From DSYF01 sp041181065 (GTDB lineage Bacteria > Verrucomicrobiota > Verrucomicrobiia > Limisphaerales > DSYF01), in NCBI GenBank assembly GCA_041181065.1, contig JBEGQI010000022.1, positions 22,323 to 86,322 on the forward strand: DNA of 64,000 bases. The letters run 5' to 3'. The translations under genes were made by a program, and so were the position numbers. The notes under the pieces were generated by a model, which saw only the letters and a program-made list of their open reading frames with translations, searched no databases and was not told where the DNA came from. Shown one piece after another: positions 6,962 to 15,041 of this stretch; the first letter of the stretch is position 1; every line of letters begins with the position of its first letter.

Positions 6962-9769
6962 ATTCTTTACAACTTTAAACTTCCGCATCAGCACGATGAG
7001 CAGTGCGGGCAAAAACGTCAGGCCCGCGAACATGCATACCGCCGTGCCGATGGCCATCACGAGTCCAAGACTTTGGATGCCTTGATGCGCCGCCGGAATC
7101 AGACTGCCAAAACCGGCGATGGTGGTCAGGCCAGAAACCAACACGGCTTTGCCCGTGCTCTTGGCCAAGATGCCGGGATTTTGTTCTTCTGCAAACCGGT
7201 TCAGGATGTGGATGCCGTTCGTCACGCCGATGCCGATGACGAGCGGCAACGTCATAATGTTTGCAGGATTGAACGGGATGCCCGTCGCGCCCATCCAGCC
7301 GACCAGCCACAACGAGCCGATGCCCACTGGCAACAACGCCAGCACCACTGCCAGCGGACTGCGGAAATGCAGTAACACCATCAGGGAAATCGCCGCAAGC
7401 GAATACCAGGCTGCTTCTTCATAACTTTCCTTGAGCAACGTGGTGTATTGGTAGAGTTGGACTGGGGTGCCAGTGGCGTTGGGGTCCACCTTGCGCATAT
7501 CCTCGATGAACACGCGCTGATGTTCGCGGTCCCAGATGTCTGCCTTCGGATTCACCTGCAACATGATCATGCCGTGATGGCCGATGAAGCGGTCGCGTAG
7601 GAACGCCGGCAAATCCTCGGCGCGTAAACGGTCATCCGCATCTTGTGTGCGCAACGCGTTGAATGTATCCCGGATGTCGCTGAACAAGGCTTGTTGATAG
7701 GCGGCGAGTTGCGACGCCTTGAACGACAGCGCCCGAGCATCGCCCGCGAGCATTTCCTTGCGGAGCGAGTCGATCGCGGTGCGGAGGGACATCACGGTCT
7801 TTGCCAGCGCCGGGTCATTCGTTCGCACTTCGTCCAGCACCGCGCCCATGTAGCCGTGCAACGAGTAAAGTGTGCGGCTCAACTCCGCGATGTTCACCGC
7901 ATTGGTGTCCGGTGCGATGAAGTTAAGCGAGGCCACGTCGCCTTTGATCTCGCGGATGAGCGCGAGTTTTGTGGTCGGGTTCTGGCGCAGGAAACGCGTG
8001 ATCGAATCCACGCTGGCGATGGAAGGCAGATTTGTCAGCGCGCCTTCCCAAGCGGCGGCTTGCTCCAGATTGGTCGCGACGATCTGGCCGAAGATGATGG
8101 ATTTGTCCGAGCTGCGCAGTTTGTCCACGGTCTGGACGGCTGGCAGCCCGCGGCTTTGCATGTGGAGCAAGTTGTAATCGAAGAACACGCGGCTGGACAA
8201 AATCGCCGCCACCACACAGAGCGCTACCGAAACACCCATCGTGGTCCACGGCCGGTTCAACCACAATTGCTCGATGCGCGCGCGGTGATCGGTCTGATGA
8301 ATCTGGTGGTCCAGCACGTTTTGCCGACCGCGCAGTAGCAACGCCGGGAGCAGCGTCATCATCGGCACGAGGCAGATGAGCAGGCCGCCACCGCAGATGA
8401 CGCCCATTTCCTGGATGCCTTTGAAGCCGGTGAACGACATGGCAAGGAAGCCCGCCGCCGTTGTCATCGCGCCGGTGAAGATTCCTTTGCCGGTGAACAC
8501 CATCGCCTTTTCCAGCGCCTGCGCCTCGGTCTTGCCGTGGCGCAACTCCTCTTCGTAACGCGTCACCAGATGCACGCCGAAGTCGATCGCCAGGCCCACC
8601 AGCATCGGCACGAACGTGATTGTCAGGATGTTCAAGTGGCCGATGGTTGCCGTTGCAAACGCCATCGTGTAGCCGAGACCGATGACGAGGCAGAACGTCG
8701 CCTTCAACGGCCGGCCGGTCTCGTGATAGCCGTAAATGAAAATCAGCGCGCAGATGATCAATGACACCACGCTCGCCACGGTCGTGTCCTTCTGCGATTG
8801 CAGCATCTCATCGAGTTCCAACACCGGCTCACCCGTGAAACCTACATTCACGCCCGGAACTTCCGCGCGGGTTTCCTCGATCAACGACCGCATCCGTTCG
8901 ACGGCATCGCCGTTCAACTCGTCGGTCAGCGCGTGCGCATTCACCACGAACAAACCGTTCCTGCCGAAGGTCAGGTAAATCGCCTGATCGGCTTCCGGCC
9001 CGGCATTGAACAAAGCGTTCAACCCCGGCGACGGCGCCCGGCCCGGACGTTGCAATGAAGCCGTCGCTTGCGACACGATCCGCTCCAGGGCGGGCAAGGC
9101 GCCGACGAGCGAGCGGTTCTCGGCATTATCCTCGCGGCTCGCGGTCCGAATCTGGGTGTTCACCAGTTCGAACAGCCGCACGAGATTCGTCGCCTGCGTG
9201 AACTGATGGATGAACGGCCGATACTCGCCGAGCGTTTTCTTCAGCTCGCGCAAATCGCCTTCCTCGGCGAACAGCAAAGCCTTTGAACCCATCTTCGGCA
9301 GGTCGCCCTTGTAGAACACATTGACGAATAGGTTCGTTTCGAGGGTCTCCGTGCGCTGCGAATCCGAGTGAATGGCATCGCGGAACCAGCCCAAGATCCG
9401 GCTGCCGCCCACCAGTTGGTTGGTCTCCGGATGCGCGGGGATGCGAATCGTCGCGGCCTCGAGCTTCGCCCCCAACCGTTCGACGAATTGACGGCTCTTC
9501 TCCGCATCGTCGCTCTCGATCACAGCCACGAGATCGTCCTGCTGTGTGAACTCCTCGCGCAGCTTCAGGAAGTTCTCATGATACTTCTGGTTCCCGCCGA
9601 CGAGGTCGTTGCGGTTCGTGCTGAACTGCAACCGATCAATCGTGAAGAAGACGCAGACGAAGAACAGCAGCAGTTGCGGCCAGATGAACAGGCGCGGGCG
9701 CGCGCAAACTGCCGCCGCGAGTTTCGCGAGCAGCCGGCCGAAGAAAGTTTCGCCTGAGAGCGCCTGCAC
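6938..9769 (-). CDS. RND/MMPL family transporter, HpnN-like
   Basis: A 943-residue protein with the two-fold RND layout. One N-terminal membrane helix (LFIWPQLLLFFVCVFFTIDR) is followed by a large periplasmic domain. A cluster of helices follows (SVVSLIICALIFIYGYHETG, FVPMLVGLAIDFGVHLVTRY, GAMTTAAGFLAMSFTGFKGI), then a second periplasmic domain and a second helix cluster (AVVLALLPVGIGSLWLVGWM, GIGVTNGIHILNRF). The intramembrane DFGVHL and NGIHIL motifs match the hopanoid-associated HpnN subgroup. HpnN moves hopanoids to the outer membrane. No hopanoid-synthesis gene is in the window, so the cargo is inferred. It starts 9 bp after the YbjQ-like gene and precedes the WPLY/Mla operon on the same strand, making a lipid-transport neighbourhood. 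Confidence 0.85.
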   Translation of the reverse strand: MQALSGETFFGRLLAKLAAAVCARPRLFIWPQLLLFFVCVFFTIDRLQFSTNRNDLVGGNQKYHENFLKLREEFTQQDDLVAVIESDDAEKSRQFVERLGAKLEAATIRIPAHPETNQLVGGSRILGWFRDAIHSDSQRTETLETNLFVNVFYKGDLPKMGSKALLFAEEGDLRELKKTLGEYRPFIHQFTQATNLVRLFELVNTQIRTASREDNAENRSLVGALPALERIVSQATASLQRPGRAPSPGLNALFNAGPEADQAIYLTFGRNGLFVVNAHALTDELNGDAVERMRSLIEETRAEVPGVNVGFTGEPVLELDEMLQSQKDTTVASVVSLIICALIFIYGYHETGRPLKATFCLVIGLGYTMAFATATIGHLNILTITFVPMLVGLAIDFGVHLVTRYEEELRHGKTEAQALEKAMVFTGKGIFTGAMTTAAGFLAMSFTGFKGIQEMGVICGGGLLICLVPMMTLLPALLLRGRQNVLDHQIHQTDHRARIEQLWLNRPWTTMGVSVALCVVAAILSSRVFFDYNLLHMQSRGLPAVQTVDKLRSSDKSIIFGQIVATNLEQAAAWEGALTNLPSIASVDSITRFLRQNPTTKLALIREIKGDVASLNFIAPDTNAVNIAELSRTLYSLHGYMGAVLDEVRTNDPALAKTVMSLRTAIDSLRKEMLAGDARALSFKASQLAAYQQALFSDIRDTFNALRTQDADDRLRAEDLPAFLRDRFIGHHGMIMLQVNPKADIWDREHQRVFIEDMRKVDPNATGTPVQLYQYTTLLKESYEEAAWYSLAAISLMVLLHFRSPLAVVLALLPVGIGSLWLVGWMGATGIPFNPANIMTLPLVIGIGVTNGIHILNRFAEEQNPGILAKSTGKAVLVSGLTTIAGFGSLIPAAHQGIQSLGLVMAIGTAVCMFAGLTFLPALLIVLMRKFKVVKNQPSGATE

Positions 9770-9778
9770 TGTGTCGGG

Positions 9779-10117
9779 TTATTTGACGGGTTCCACGAAC
9801 ACGGCCGTGCCGTAGCACAACACTTCCGTGATGCCCGGCCCGATCTCGGTCGCGTCGTAGCGCACGCCGATGACGGCGTTCGCGCCGAGCTGACCGGCGT
9901 GGGCGAGCATTTGATTGAAGGTGTCCTCGCGCGCCCGTTCGCAGAGCGAGGTATAGAGCGTGATGTTTCCGCCGAACACGGCTTGAAGATTGGCGCCGAT
10001 GTTGCCGATGACGGACCGCGAACGCACGATGATGCCGCGCACGACGCCGAAATTGCGCGTCACGCGATAGCCGGGCAGCTCGAAGGCGGTGGTGGTCAGC
10101 GGATGGGTCTGGCTCAT
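9779..10117 (-). CDS. YbjQ/UPF0145 family protein
   Basis: A 112-residue protein that fits the YbjQ (DUF74) family end to end. It has an N-terminal TTTAFELPGYRVTRNFGVVRG, a central LCERAREDTFNQMLAHAGQLG and a C-terminal GANAVIGVRYDATEIGPGITEVLCYGTAV. The family forms homopentamers and has been called a heavy-metal-binding domain; its cellular role is not established. It lies 9 bp upstream of the RND transporter gene and is probably co-transcribed with it. No signal peptide or membrane segment is seen, so it is expected to be cytoplasmic. Confidence 0.88.
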   Translation of the reverse strand: MSQTHPLTTTAFELPGYRVTRNFGVVRGIIVRSRSVIGNIGANLQAVFGGNITLYTSLCERAREDTFNQMLAHAGQLGANAVIGVRYDATEIGPGITEVLCYGTAVFVEPVK

Positions 10118-10171
10118 ACGCGGAGCGATTCAACACGAAGGGCGAGGGCCGAAAAAGCGGAAACTCAATTC

Positions 10172-10251
10172 GTTCTTAATCGTAATCTTACTCTTAATCT
10201 CACGGTGGAGAGGAAGGGATTAAGATTACGAGAAAGAGTAAGATTAAGAAC
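10172..10251. repeat. AT-rich TAATCTTA repeat block with inverted ends
   Basis: An 80-bp low-complexity block in a 145-bp intergenic gap. Its ends form a perfect 10-bp inverted repeat (GTTCTTAATC at 10172-10181 and GATTAAGAAC at 10242-10251). Between them, TAATCTTA/TAAGATTA words recur in both orientations. Composition is strikingly unlike the GC-rich surroundings. It may be a dispersed extragenic repeat. I see no U-run that would make it a terminator. Confidence 0.6.
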
Positions 10252-10262
10252 TCCAGCACCCG

Positions 10263-11324
10263 CTACGCCTTCTGCGGCATGATGCGGTCGGGATGCCGCG
10301 CGCGGCTCACCGCGGTGTCGTAGGTGATGAGACACTTGCAGTAGAGGTCGTAGAGGCAATTGTCCATGAGCACCATGCCGTCCTTGCGGCCCATCTGCAG
10401 CGTGTTCTCCAACTGATGCAGCTGATTTTCGCGGATGAGATTTCGCACAGCACCATTCGCCACGAGCATCTCGTAGGCAAGCACACGCCGCGTCCGGTCC
10501 GCGGCTGGCAACAACTCTTGCGAGATGATTCCCTGCAACGCATTCGCGAGCTGCAAGATGATTTGCCGCTGCGCGCTGCCCTCGAACACGCCGATGATGC
10601 GCTCCAGCGCGAGCGAAACATTGGGCGAATGCATCGTGGCCAGAACAAGATGACCCGTTTCAGCGGCGGTGAGCGCGGTGGAAATCGCTTCGTAATCGCG
10701 CATCTCGCCCACGACGATGACGTCCGGGTCCTGCCGCAGAACGTGGATGAGCGCGCGGTTGAATGAGCGCACATCGGTCAACACCTCCTGTTGCACCACG
10801 ATGGCGCGCTTGTTCTCGTGCACGAATTCAATCGGGTCCTCGATGGTTACGATCTTGCAGCGGCGCTCGGTGTTGATGAGGTCCACGAGGTAATTCAGCG
10901 TGGTCGTCTTGCCCGCGCCGGTGGGGCCAGTGATGAGCACGAGGCCGTTCGGCTTGCGCGCGAGTTCGTCGATGCGCTCAGGCAAACCTAACTCTTCGCG
11001 CGACGCGATGCGGTCGCCGCAAAAGCGGAAGCTCAACTCGGGATGGCCATTGCGCCGATAGACCGTGACCCGCACGCGTCCGGCGACGCTATGCAGCAGG
11101 GAGATGCACAACTCCCACTCCGCCTCGAATTTTTTCCGCTGTTGTTCGTTGAGCAGGCAATTCGTGATCTCGATGACTTCAGCCTCTGAAAGCGCGTCCT
11201 CATCCGCGAGGATGATCTCGCCGTTCACGCGATACGCCGGAGGCACGCCTGCGACGAGGTGCAGGTCCGACGCGTCGAAGTCGGCGGCAGCGGCGAGGAA
11301 GCAATCGAGTTTGTCTGAGTTCAT
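10263..11324 (-). CDS. PilT/PilU-like type IV pilus retraction ATPase
   Basis: A secretion ATPase of 353 residues. It has the N-terminal SDLHLVAGVPPAYRVNGEI motif (about 19-37), Walker A GPTGAGKT (133-140), the Asp box around VTIEDPIEFVH, Walker B LRQDPDVIVVGEMRD, and the His box AAETGHLVLATMHS. Such ATPases power pilus retraction and twitching. The start at 11324 is chosen because its ATG overlaps the stop of the TPR gene by 4 nt; an upstream in-frame Met exists at 11366. In PilT the AIRNLIRE motif is diagnostic, and here it reads GAVRNLIRE. The tail after MDNCLYDLY is longer than in minimal PilT. No other pilus assembly gene is adjacent. Confidence 0.9.
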   Translation of the reverse strand: MNSDKLDCFLAAAADFDASDLHLVAGVPPAYRVNGEIILADEDALSEAEVIEITNCLLNEQQRKKFEAEWELCISLLHSVAGRVRVTVYRRNGHPELSFRFCGDRIASREELGLPERIDELARKPNGLVLITGPTGAGKTTTLNYLVDLINTERRCKIVTIEDPIEFVHENKRAIVVQQEVLTDVRSFNRALIHVLRQDPDVIVVGEMRDYEAISTALTAAETGHLVLATMHSPNVSLALERIIGVFEGSAQRQIILQLANALQGIISQELLPAADRTRRVLAYEMLVANGAVRNLIRENQLHQLENTLQMGRKDGMVLMDNCLYDLYCKCLITYDTAVSRARHPDRIMPQKA

Positions 11325-12100
11325 CGTTGAAGGAGTTGGCGGATTGAGCCGCGCAGTCGCGACCACCAGCTGATGCGACCAACGGAAACCAAAGCCGCGT
11401 GCACGTCATCGGAACGCGGATTCAATTCCTTCGCGCGCTTGAAAGAAGTGGTCGCTGGGCCCGCGAGCCCGAGCGCTTGCTGACAACGGCCCAGCTCCAG
11501 CCAAAGCAGGAAATGCCCTGCGTTCCACTCCAGCGCCTGTTGCGCGAGCTTCATCGCGACGGCGAATTGCTCGTAGTAATAGCGCACGCGTGCCGCCAGC
11601 CACGCGATGACCCAATCGCCCGCCGCGAGCGACAGCGCTTTCTCGAAGCAGAAGTCCGCCCGCGTCTCGCGTCGCGCCAGCAACACATCGCCGCGCGCGA
11701 GCCAGATGTAGGGAGACTCGCCGCGCGCCTCGATGGCGGAGTCAGAAAAAGCGAGCGCGCCCTGAATGTCGCCGTCACGCGCGAGGGCGACGGCTTTGGC
11801 CGCGAGCAGTTCAGCCTCGTTGGGGAATTTCTCCAGCGCCTTGTCGGCCCACAGCTTGGCTTCGCGAAATTCGCCGAGCTCAATGAGCATACGCACCTGG
11901 CCAGTCCACGCGGCGGCGCTGCGCGGATTAAACTCGAGCACCTTGGAAAAATAGCGGAGCGCGGACTCGAACTTCCCGTTCTCGAAAGCGGATTGAGCCT
12001 CGGCGAGAAAGTGCGCTTCGTCCGTGGTAGCCGCGTGCAGCGGTTCGACCGCTCGATCCTCGGAACCGTCCCCCAGCTCAAGATTTCCGAAGCGGCTCAT
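11321..12100 (-). CDS. TPR-repeat protein
   Basis: A 259-residue soluble protein with four to five tetratricopeptide repeats spanning about residues 27-235. Clear units include AQSAFENGKFESALRYFSKV, IELGEFREAKLWADKALEKF, KAVALARDGDIQGALAFSDS and ELGRCQQALGLAGPATTSFK. TPRs are protein-docking scaffolds. It ends in a positively charged amphipathic tail (WWSRLRGSIRQLLQR). The gene overlaps the PilT-like ATPase start by 4 nt and follows a small membrane-protein gene by 18 bp, so it may help couple these proteins. The specific partner is unknown. Confidence 0.8.
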   Translation of the reverse strand: MSRFGNLELGDGSEDRAVEPLHAATTDEAHFLAEAQSAFENGKFESALRYFSKVLEFNPRSAAAWTGQVRMLIELGEFREAKLWADKALEKFPNEAELLAAKAVALARDGDIQGALAFSDSAIEARGESPYIWLARGDVLLARRETRADFCFEKALSLAAGDWVIAWLAARVRYYYEQFAVAMKLAQQALEWNAGHFLLWLELGRCQQALGLAGPATTSFKRAKELNPRSDDVHAALVSVGRISWWSRLRGSIRQLLQR

Positions 12101-12118
12101 GACAACGTGATAGCAAGC

Positions 12119-12457
12119 TCATCCGGGCGTAACCAACGAATTCTTCGGCGGCAATGGCGCCTGCTGCCGCACCAGTTTCATCCGCGCCTTGCGCAGTTCG
12201 TCGGCGGACAACTCCCTGCGGGCGACCCGTTCCTTCGCGCGTGCGCGGGCGTGCATCCATTCACGCAGGAGCAGCAATGTGCCGAGCAGGATCAGTCCGG
12301 CAAGGCCGGGCAGCGCGTAATGAAGAAACACATCCTCCGGCATCCGCGCGAGGATGACCGCTGCAATCAGGAGTGTGGGCAACACGACAAGGAACAAGCC
12401 GGCATTGCGCCCGCGTCCTTGCAGATTCTCAAACAAGCCTGCCCAGAATGGACTCAT
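12119..12457 (-). CDS. small two-helix membrane protein, unknown function
   Basis: A 112-residue protein with two hydrophobic stretches (AGLFLVVLPTLLIAAVILA and YALPGLAGLILLGTLLLL). A basic cytoplasmic-looking C-terminal helix follows (REWMHARARAKERVARRELS), ending in a Pro-rich tail. I do not recognise the family. The gene lies 16 bp downstream of the Ycf46-like AAA gene and 18 bp upstream of the TPR gene, all on the minus strand, so it is probably part of the same operon. The charged tail could serve as a docking site for one of these soluble neighbours; that is speculation. Confidence 0.6.
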   Translation of the reverse strand: MSPFWAGLFENLQGRGRNAGLFLVVLPTLLIAAVILARMPEDVFLHYALPGLAGLILLGTLLLLREWMHARARAKERVARRELSADELRKARMKLVRQQAPLPPKNSLVTPG

Positions 12458-12473
12458 AACAACTCAAAGGGGT

Positions 12474-13988
12474 TCATCGCGGCGCGTTCGCGTTGCGCGC
12501 ACGACCATCCGCCCACGCGCGAAGCTGGCTGATTTGCTCGGCCATCGTCTTTGCGAGCGGCACGGTTTGCGCGATGGCGGCCTGCACGTGCACGGTCGTC
12601 AAATCGGTGCGGGCATGGAAAGCATCGTAGAGCGCGCTGTTGATGGCTTCCTCAATTTCCGCGCCGCTGAAATGATTTGTGGCATCCGCCAGCGCGCCCA
12701 GATCGAAGCCCGCCGCAACGCGACTTCGCTTGGTCAGATGGATGCGGAAAATGTCCTGACGCTCTTCACGGCTCGGCAGGTCCACGAAGAAGATTTCGTC
12801 GAGGCGACCTTTGCGCAGCAATTCCGGCGGCAGGTTGGAAATGTCGTTCGCCGTCGCGACGACGAACACCGGCGCGGTCTTTTCCGAAAGCCACGTCAGG
12901 AAGGTGCCGAACACGCGCGCGGTGGTGCCACCGTCCGAAATGCCGGAGCCTTGCGAACCGGCGAAGGCTTTGTCGATTTCGTCCACCCAGAGGATCGCGG
13001 GCGCGACGGACTCGGCCACGGAGATGGCATGGCGGACATTTTCCTCCGACGAGCCGATGAAGCTGCCGAACATGCGGCCCATGTCGAAGCGCAGCAACGG
13101 GAGTTGCCAGAGATTTGAAACCGCTTTCGCGCACAGGCTCTTGCCGCAACCTTGCACGCCGAGCAGCAACACGCCTTTGGGCGCAGGCAAGCCGAACGCC
13201 CGTGCCTCGTCCGTGAACGCTGCAGCGCGTTTGTTCAGCCAGTCTTTCAGCACGGCCATGCCGCCGACGTGGCTGAAGCTTTCATCCGTGGCGTAATATT
13301 CAAGCAGGCCACTCTTGCGAATGATTTGTTGCTTCTCGGCAAAAACGTCGGCCACGGCATCCACGCTCAGGCGCTCATCCTTCACGATGATCTTGGCAAA
13401 GACGTTCTCCGCCTCGCCGAGAGTCAGGCCGAGCGCGGCTTGCAACACGCGTTCGCGGCCCGCATCATCGAGGTCGATCTTCACCTGCTTGTGCGGCTTC
13501 ACCTCGGCGATGATGTGGTCGAGCAACGCGGATAAATCTTCGCGCGACGGCAGCGGGTGATTCAGCACCGTGATTTCCTTTTCCAGCTCGGTTGGAATCT
13601 CGAGCGTCGGCGCGATGATGATGATGGTCTTGTGGCTGTTCTTCAGGTGCAACGCGATGTCCTTCAACTTGCGCGTCACGGCGAATTGGCTCTTCGTCAG
13701 GAACGGATGAAGGTCCTTGAAGACAAATACCGCGGGCTCGACTTGCTCGATGACAAGGTCCAGTGCGGCGAGCGGATCCTTCGTGGCGGGGTTGCGGCTT
13801 TTCTGCGACTGGATGGACGTTCCCGCCGGCACGATGCCGGTGCTGCACGTCCATTCGAAGACGCGCTTCTGCCGCTTCTTCGCGATCTCGACGATGAGTT
13901 CCTGCACGCGCAGCTCCTCGCTCGAAAGCACGTAGAGGATAGGATACCGTGCGCGGATCAGCGTCTCGATTTCGGTGGCGAAGGTCAT
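12474..13988 (-). CDS. AAA+ ATPase, Ycf46-like
   Basis: A 504-residue protein that matches the Ycf46 group of AAA ATPases. The N-terminal half (about 1-200) is the degenerate ATPase-like region typical of Ycf46 (IRARYPILYVLSSEELRV, AVFVFKDLHPFL). The active AAA module follows, with Walker A GVQGCGKS near residue 275, Walker B AILWVDEIDKAF, sensor 1 FVVATAND, and the arginine-finger segment ELLRKGRLDEIFFVDLP. The C-terminal lid ends in SGAEIEEAINSALYDAF. In cyanobacteria Ycf46 relates to photosynthetic stress responses; the role in non-phototrophs is undefined. It follows a short hypothetical gene by 16 bp. Confidence 0.85.
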   Translation of the reverse strand: MTFATEIETLIRARYPILYVLSSEELRVQELIVEIAKKRQKRVFEWTCSTGIVPAGTSIQSQKSRNPATKDPLAALDLVIEQVEPAVFVFKDLHPFLTKSQFAVTRKLKDIALHLKNSHKTIIIIAPTLEIPTELEKEITVLNHPLPSREDLSALLDHIIAEVKPHKQVKIDLDDAGRERVLQAALGLTLGEAENVFAKIIVKDERLSVDAVADVFAEKQQIIRKSGLLEYYATDESFSHVGGMAVLKDWLNKRAAAFTDEARAFGLPAPKGVLLLGVQGCGKSLCAKAVSNLWQLPLLRFDMGRMFGSFIGSSEENVRHAISVAESVAPAILWVDEIDKAFAGSQGSGISDGGTTARVFGTFLTWLSEKTAPVFVVATANDISNLPPELLRKGRLDEIFFVDLPSREERQDIFRIHLTKRSRVAAGFDLGALADATNHFSGAEIEEAINSALYDAFHARTDLTTVHVQAAIAQTVPLAKTMAEQISQLRAWADGRARNANAPR

Positions 13989-14004
13989 GTGAGTGCGTTT
14001 CGGT

Positions 14005-14220
14005 TCAGCTGATCAACCGTTTCCACCACGGCTTGCCGGGCTTCGGCAGTTTGGAAATGGATTCGCTGAGGCGCTGTTCAACTGTCGCAGGCACGACCGT
14101 CTGACGGATGTCTTCGCGCAACGCTTCCTCTGCCGAGTTGAATTCGCGGGCCGAGGTTTGCTGCGCCTGCGTGTGGGAAAGCAGTTCGCGTTCGCGGGAT
14201 GTTTGCTTGTGCTGTTTCAT
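14005..14220 (-). CDS. short charged hypothetical protein upstream of the AAA gene
   Basis: A 71-residue protein (start at the second Met, MKQHKQTSRERELL; another in-frame Met is 4 codons upstream). It is rich in Gln, Glu and Arg, with a helical middle (NSAEEALREDIRQTVVPAT) and a basic, tryptophan-containing end (KPGKPWWKRLIS) that could touch a membrane. No catalytic motif is visible. It lies 16 bp ahead of the Ycf46-like gene on the same strand, which is the main reason to think it is real. The function is unknown. Confidence 0.6.
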   Translation of the reverse strand: MKQHKQTSRERELLSHTQAQQTSAREFNSAEEALREDIRQTVVPATVEQRLSESISKLPKPGKPWWKRLIS

Positions 14221-14247
14221 GCGGGGCCTCAATCAGGGAAAATGAAC

Positions 14248-14404
14248 AACCACGGATGGACACAGATAGACACGGATAGAAGCAAGGGACCGCCGCCACA
14301 ATCCTGCCCCTTTGATACGCCGGGTATAAGAGCCAAGCGCGATCGAAGAGAACCGAAGTCCACGTTCTGGTCGCATCCGTGTCTATCTGTGTTCATCCGT
14401 GGTT
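14248..14404. repeat. inverted-repeat element (CACGGAT...ATCCGTG ends)
   Basis: A 157-bp non-coding element with 30-bp arms at 14248-14277 and 14375-14404. The arms are inverted copies, identical at 29 of 30 positions. Each arm is built from related words (CACGGATGGA, CACAGATAGA, CACGGAT). The 97-bp centre has no gene. It sits exactly in the gap between the sigma factor stop (14413) and the next minus-strand gene. Similar CACGGAT/CACAGAT words are known to me as dispersed repeats in several GC-rich bacterial genomes. There is no transposase or clear target duplication. Confidence 0.8.
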
Positions 14405-14412
14405 TCATTTCT

Positions 14413-14973
14413 TCAGGCGGTCTTTTCAAACTGGGCGGCAAAAGCTTTTCGGGCGCGGTGCAACTTACCACGCACAGCGTCAGCTGTCTGGCTCGTAAGT
14501 TCAGCAATCTCCTCGTAGCTCATCTCTTCGTCCGCGACGAGCAGGAGCAGCAGGCGGTATTCGGGAGTCAACCGGTCCATCGTCTTCGCGATGCGCTCGC
14601 CCAGCTCCTTCACTTCGAGGATGCGCAACGGCGAATCACTGGTGGCGGGCGTGGCGTCGAGGAGGGTTTCATCCGCGCCGGTGACGATGTGGCGGTTGTG
14701 CCAGCTTGCCTGAAGGTTGTGGCAATGGTTGATCGTGATTCGGTAGAGCCACGTGCGAAAGGCGGCCTCGCCGCGGAACTCATCGAGCTTGCGATAGACC
14801 TTGAGAAAAACGTCGTGGGTCACGTCCTCGGCGCGTTGCGGGTCGCCGAGGTAGCGGAGCGCGAGGTAATAGACCGCCTTGTTGTGTTCACGATAAAGGT
14901 CGGCGAACCCGGACGGTTCCAGTCCGGGCGGCGCCGTAGGTTCGACACCAGGTTCGTTCACGAGGGGCTCCAC
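14413..14973 (-). CDS. ECF-type RNA polymerase sigma factor
   Basis: A 186-residue sigma-70 family factor with only regions 2 and 4. Region 2 covers about 22-95 (FADLYREHNKAVYYLALRYL, AEDVTHDVFLKVYRKL, AFRTWLYRITINHCHN). Region 4 covers about 125-180, with a helix-turn-helix in EEMSYEEIAELTSQTADAVRG. The usual anti-sigma gene is not visible next to it. The next gene on the minus strand is a short hypothetical protein across the inverted-repeat element. Which promoters it reads is unknown; the Ycf46/TPR/PilT operon downstream is one candidate. Length and motifs are normal for the family. Confidence 0.92.
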   Translation of the reverse strand: MEPLVNEPGVEPTAPPGLEPSGFADLYREHNKAVYYLALRYLGDPQRAEDVTHDVFLKVYRKLDEFRGEAAFRTWLYRITINHCHNLQASWHNRHIVTGADETLLDATPATSDSPLRILEVKELGERIAKTMDRLTPEYRLLLLLVADEEMSYEEIAELTSQTADAVRGKLHRARKAFAAQFEKTA

Positions 14974-15041
14974 GGCTGATTAGACAGGAGCAGCCGAGGG
15001 TCGTCACGCAAAGAACAGCGGACGCAGTTTTGCCGGCTGGG

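Noticed and set aside
10172..10251. Intrinsic terminator of the YbjQ or PilT-like transcript
   Set aside because: The stem is AT-rich and interrupted, with no U-run in the right place.
14248..14404. Insertion sequence
   Set aside because: There are inverted ends but no transposase frame in the 97-bp centre; it could only be a non-autonomous element.
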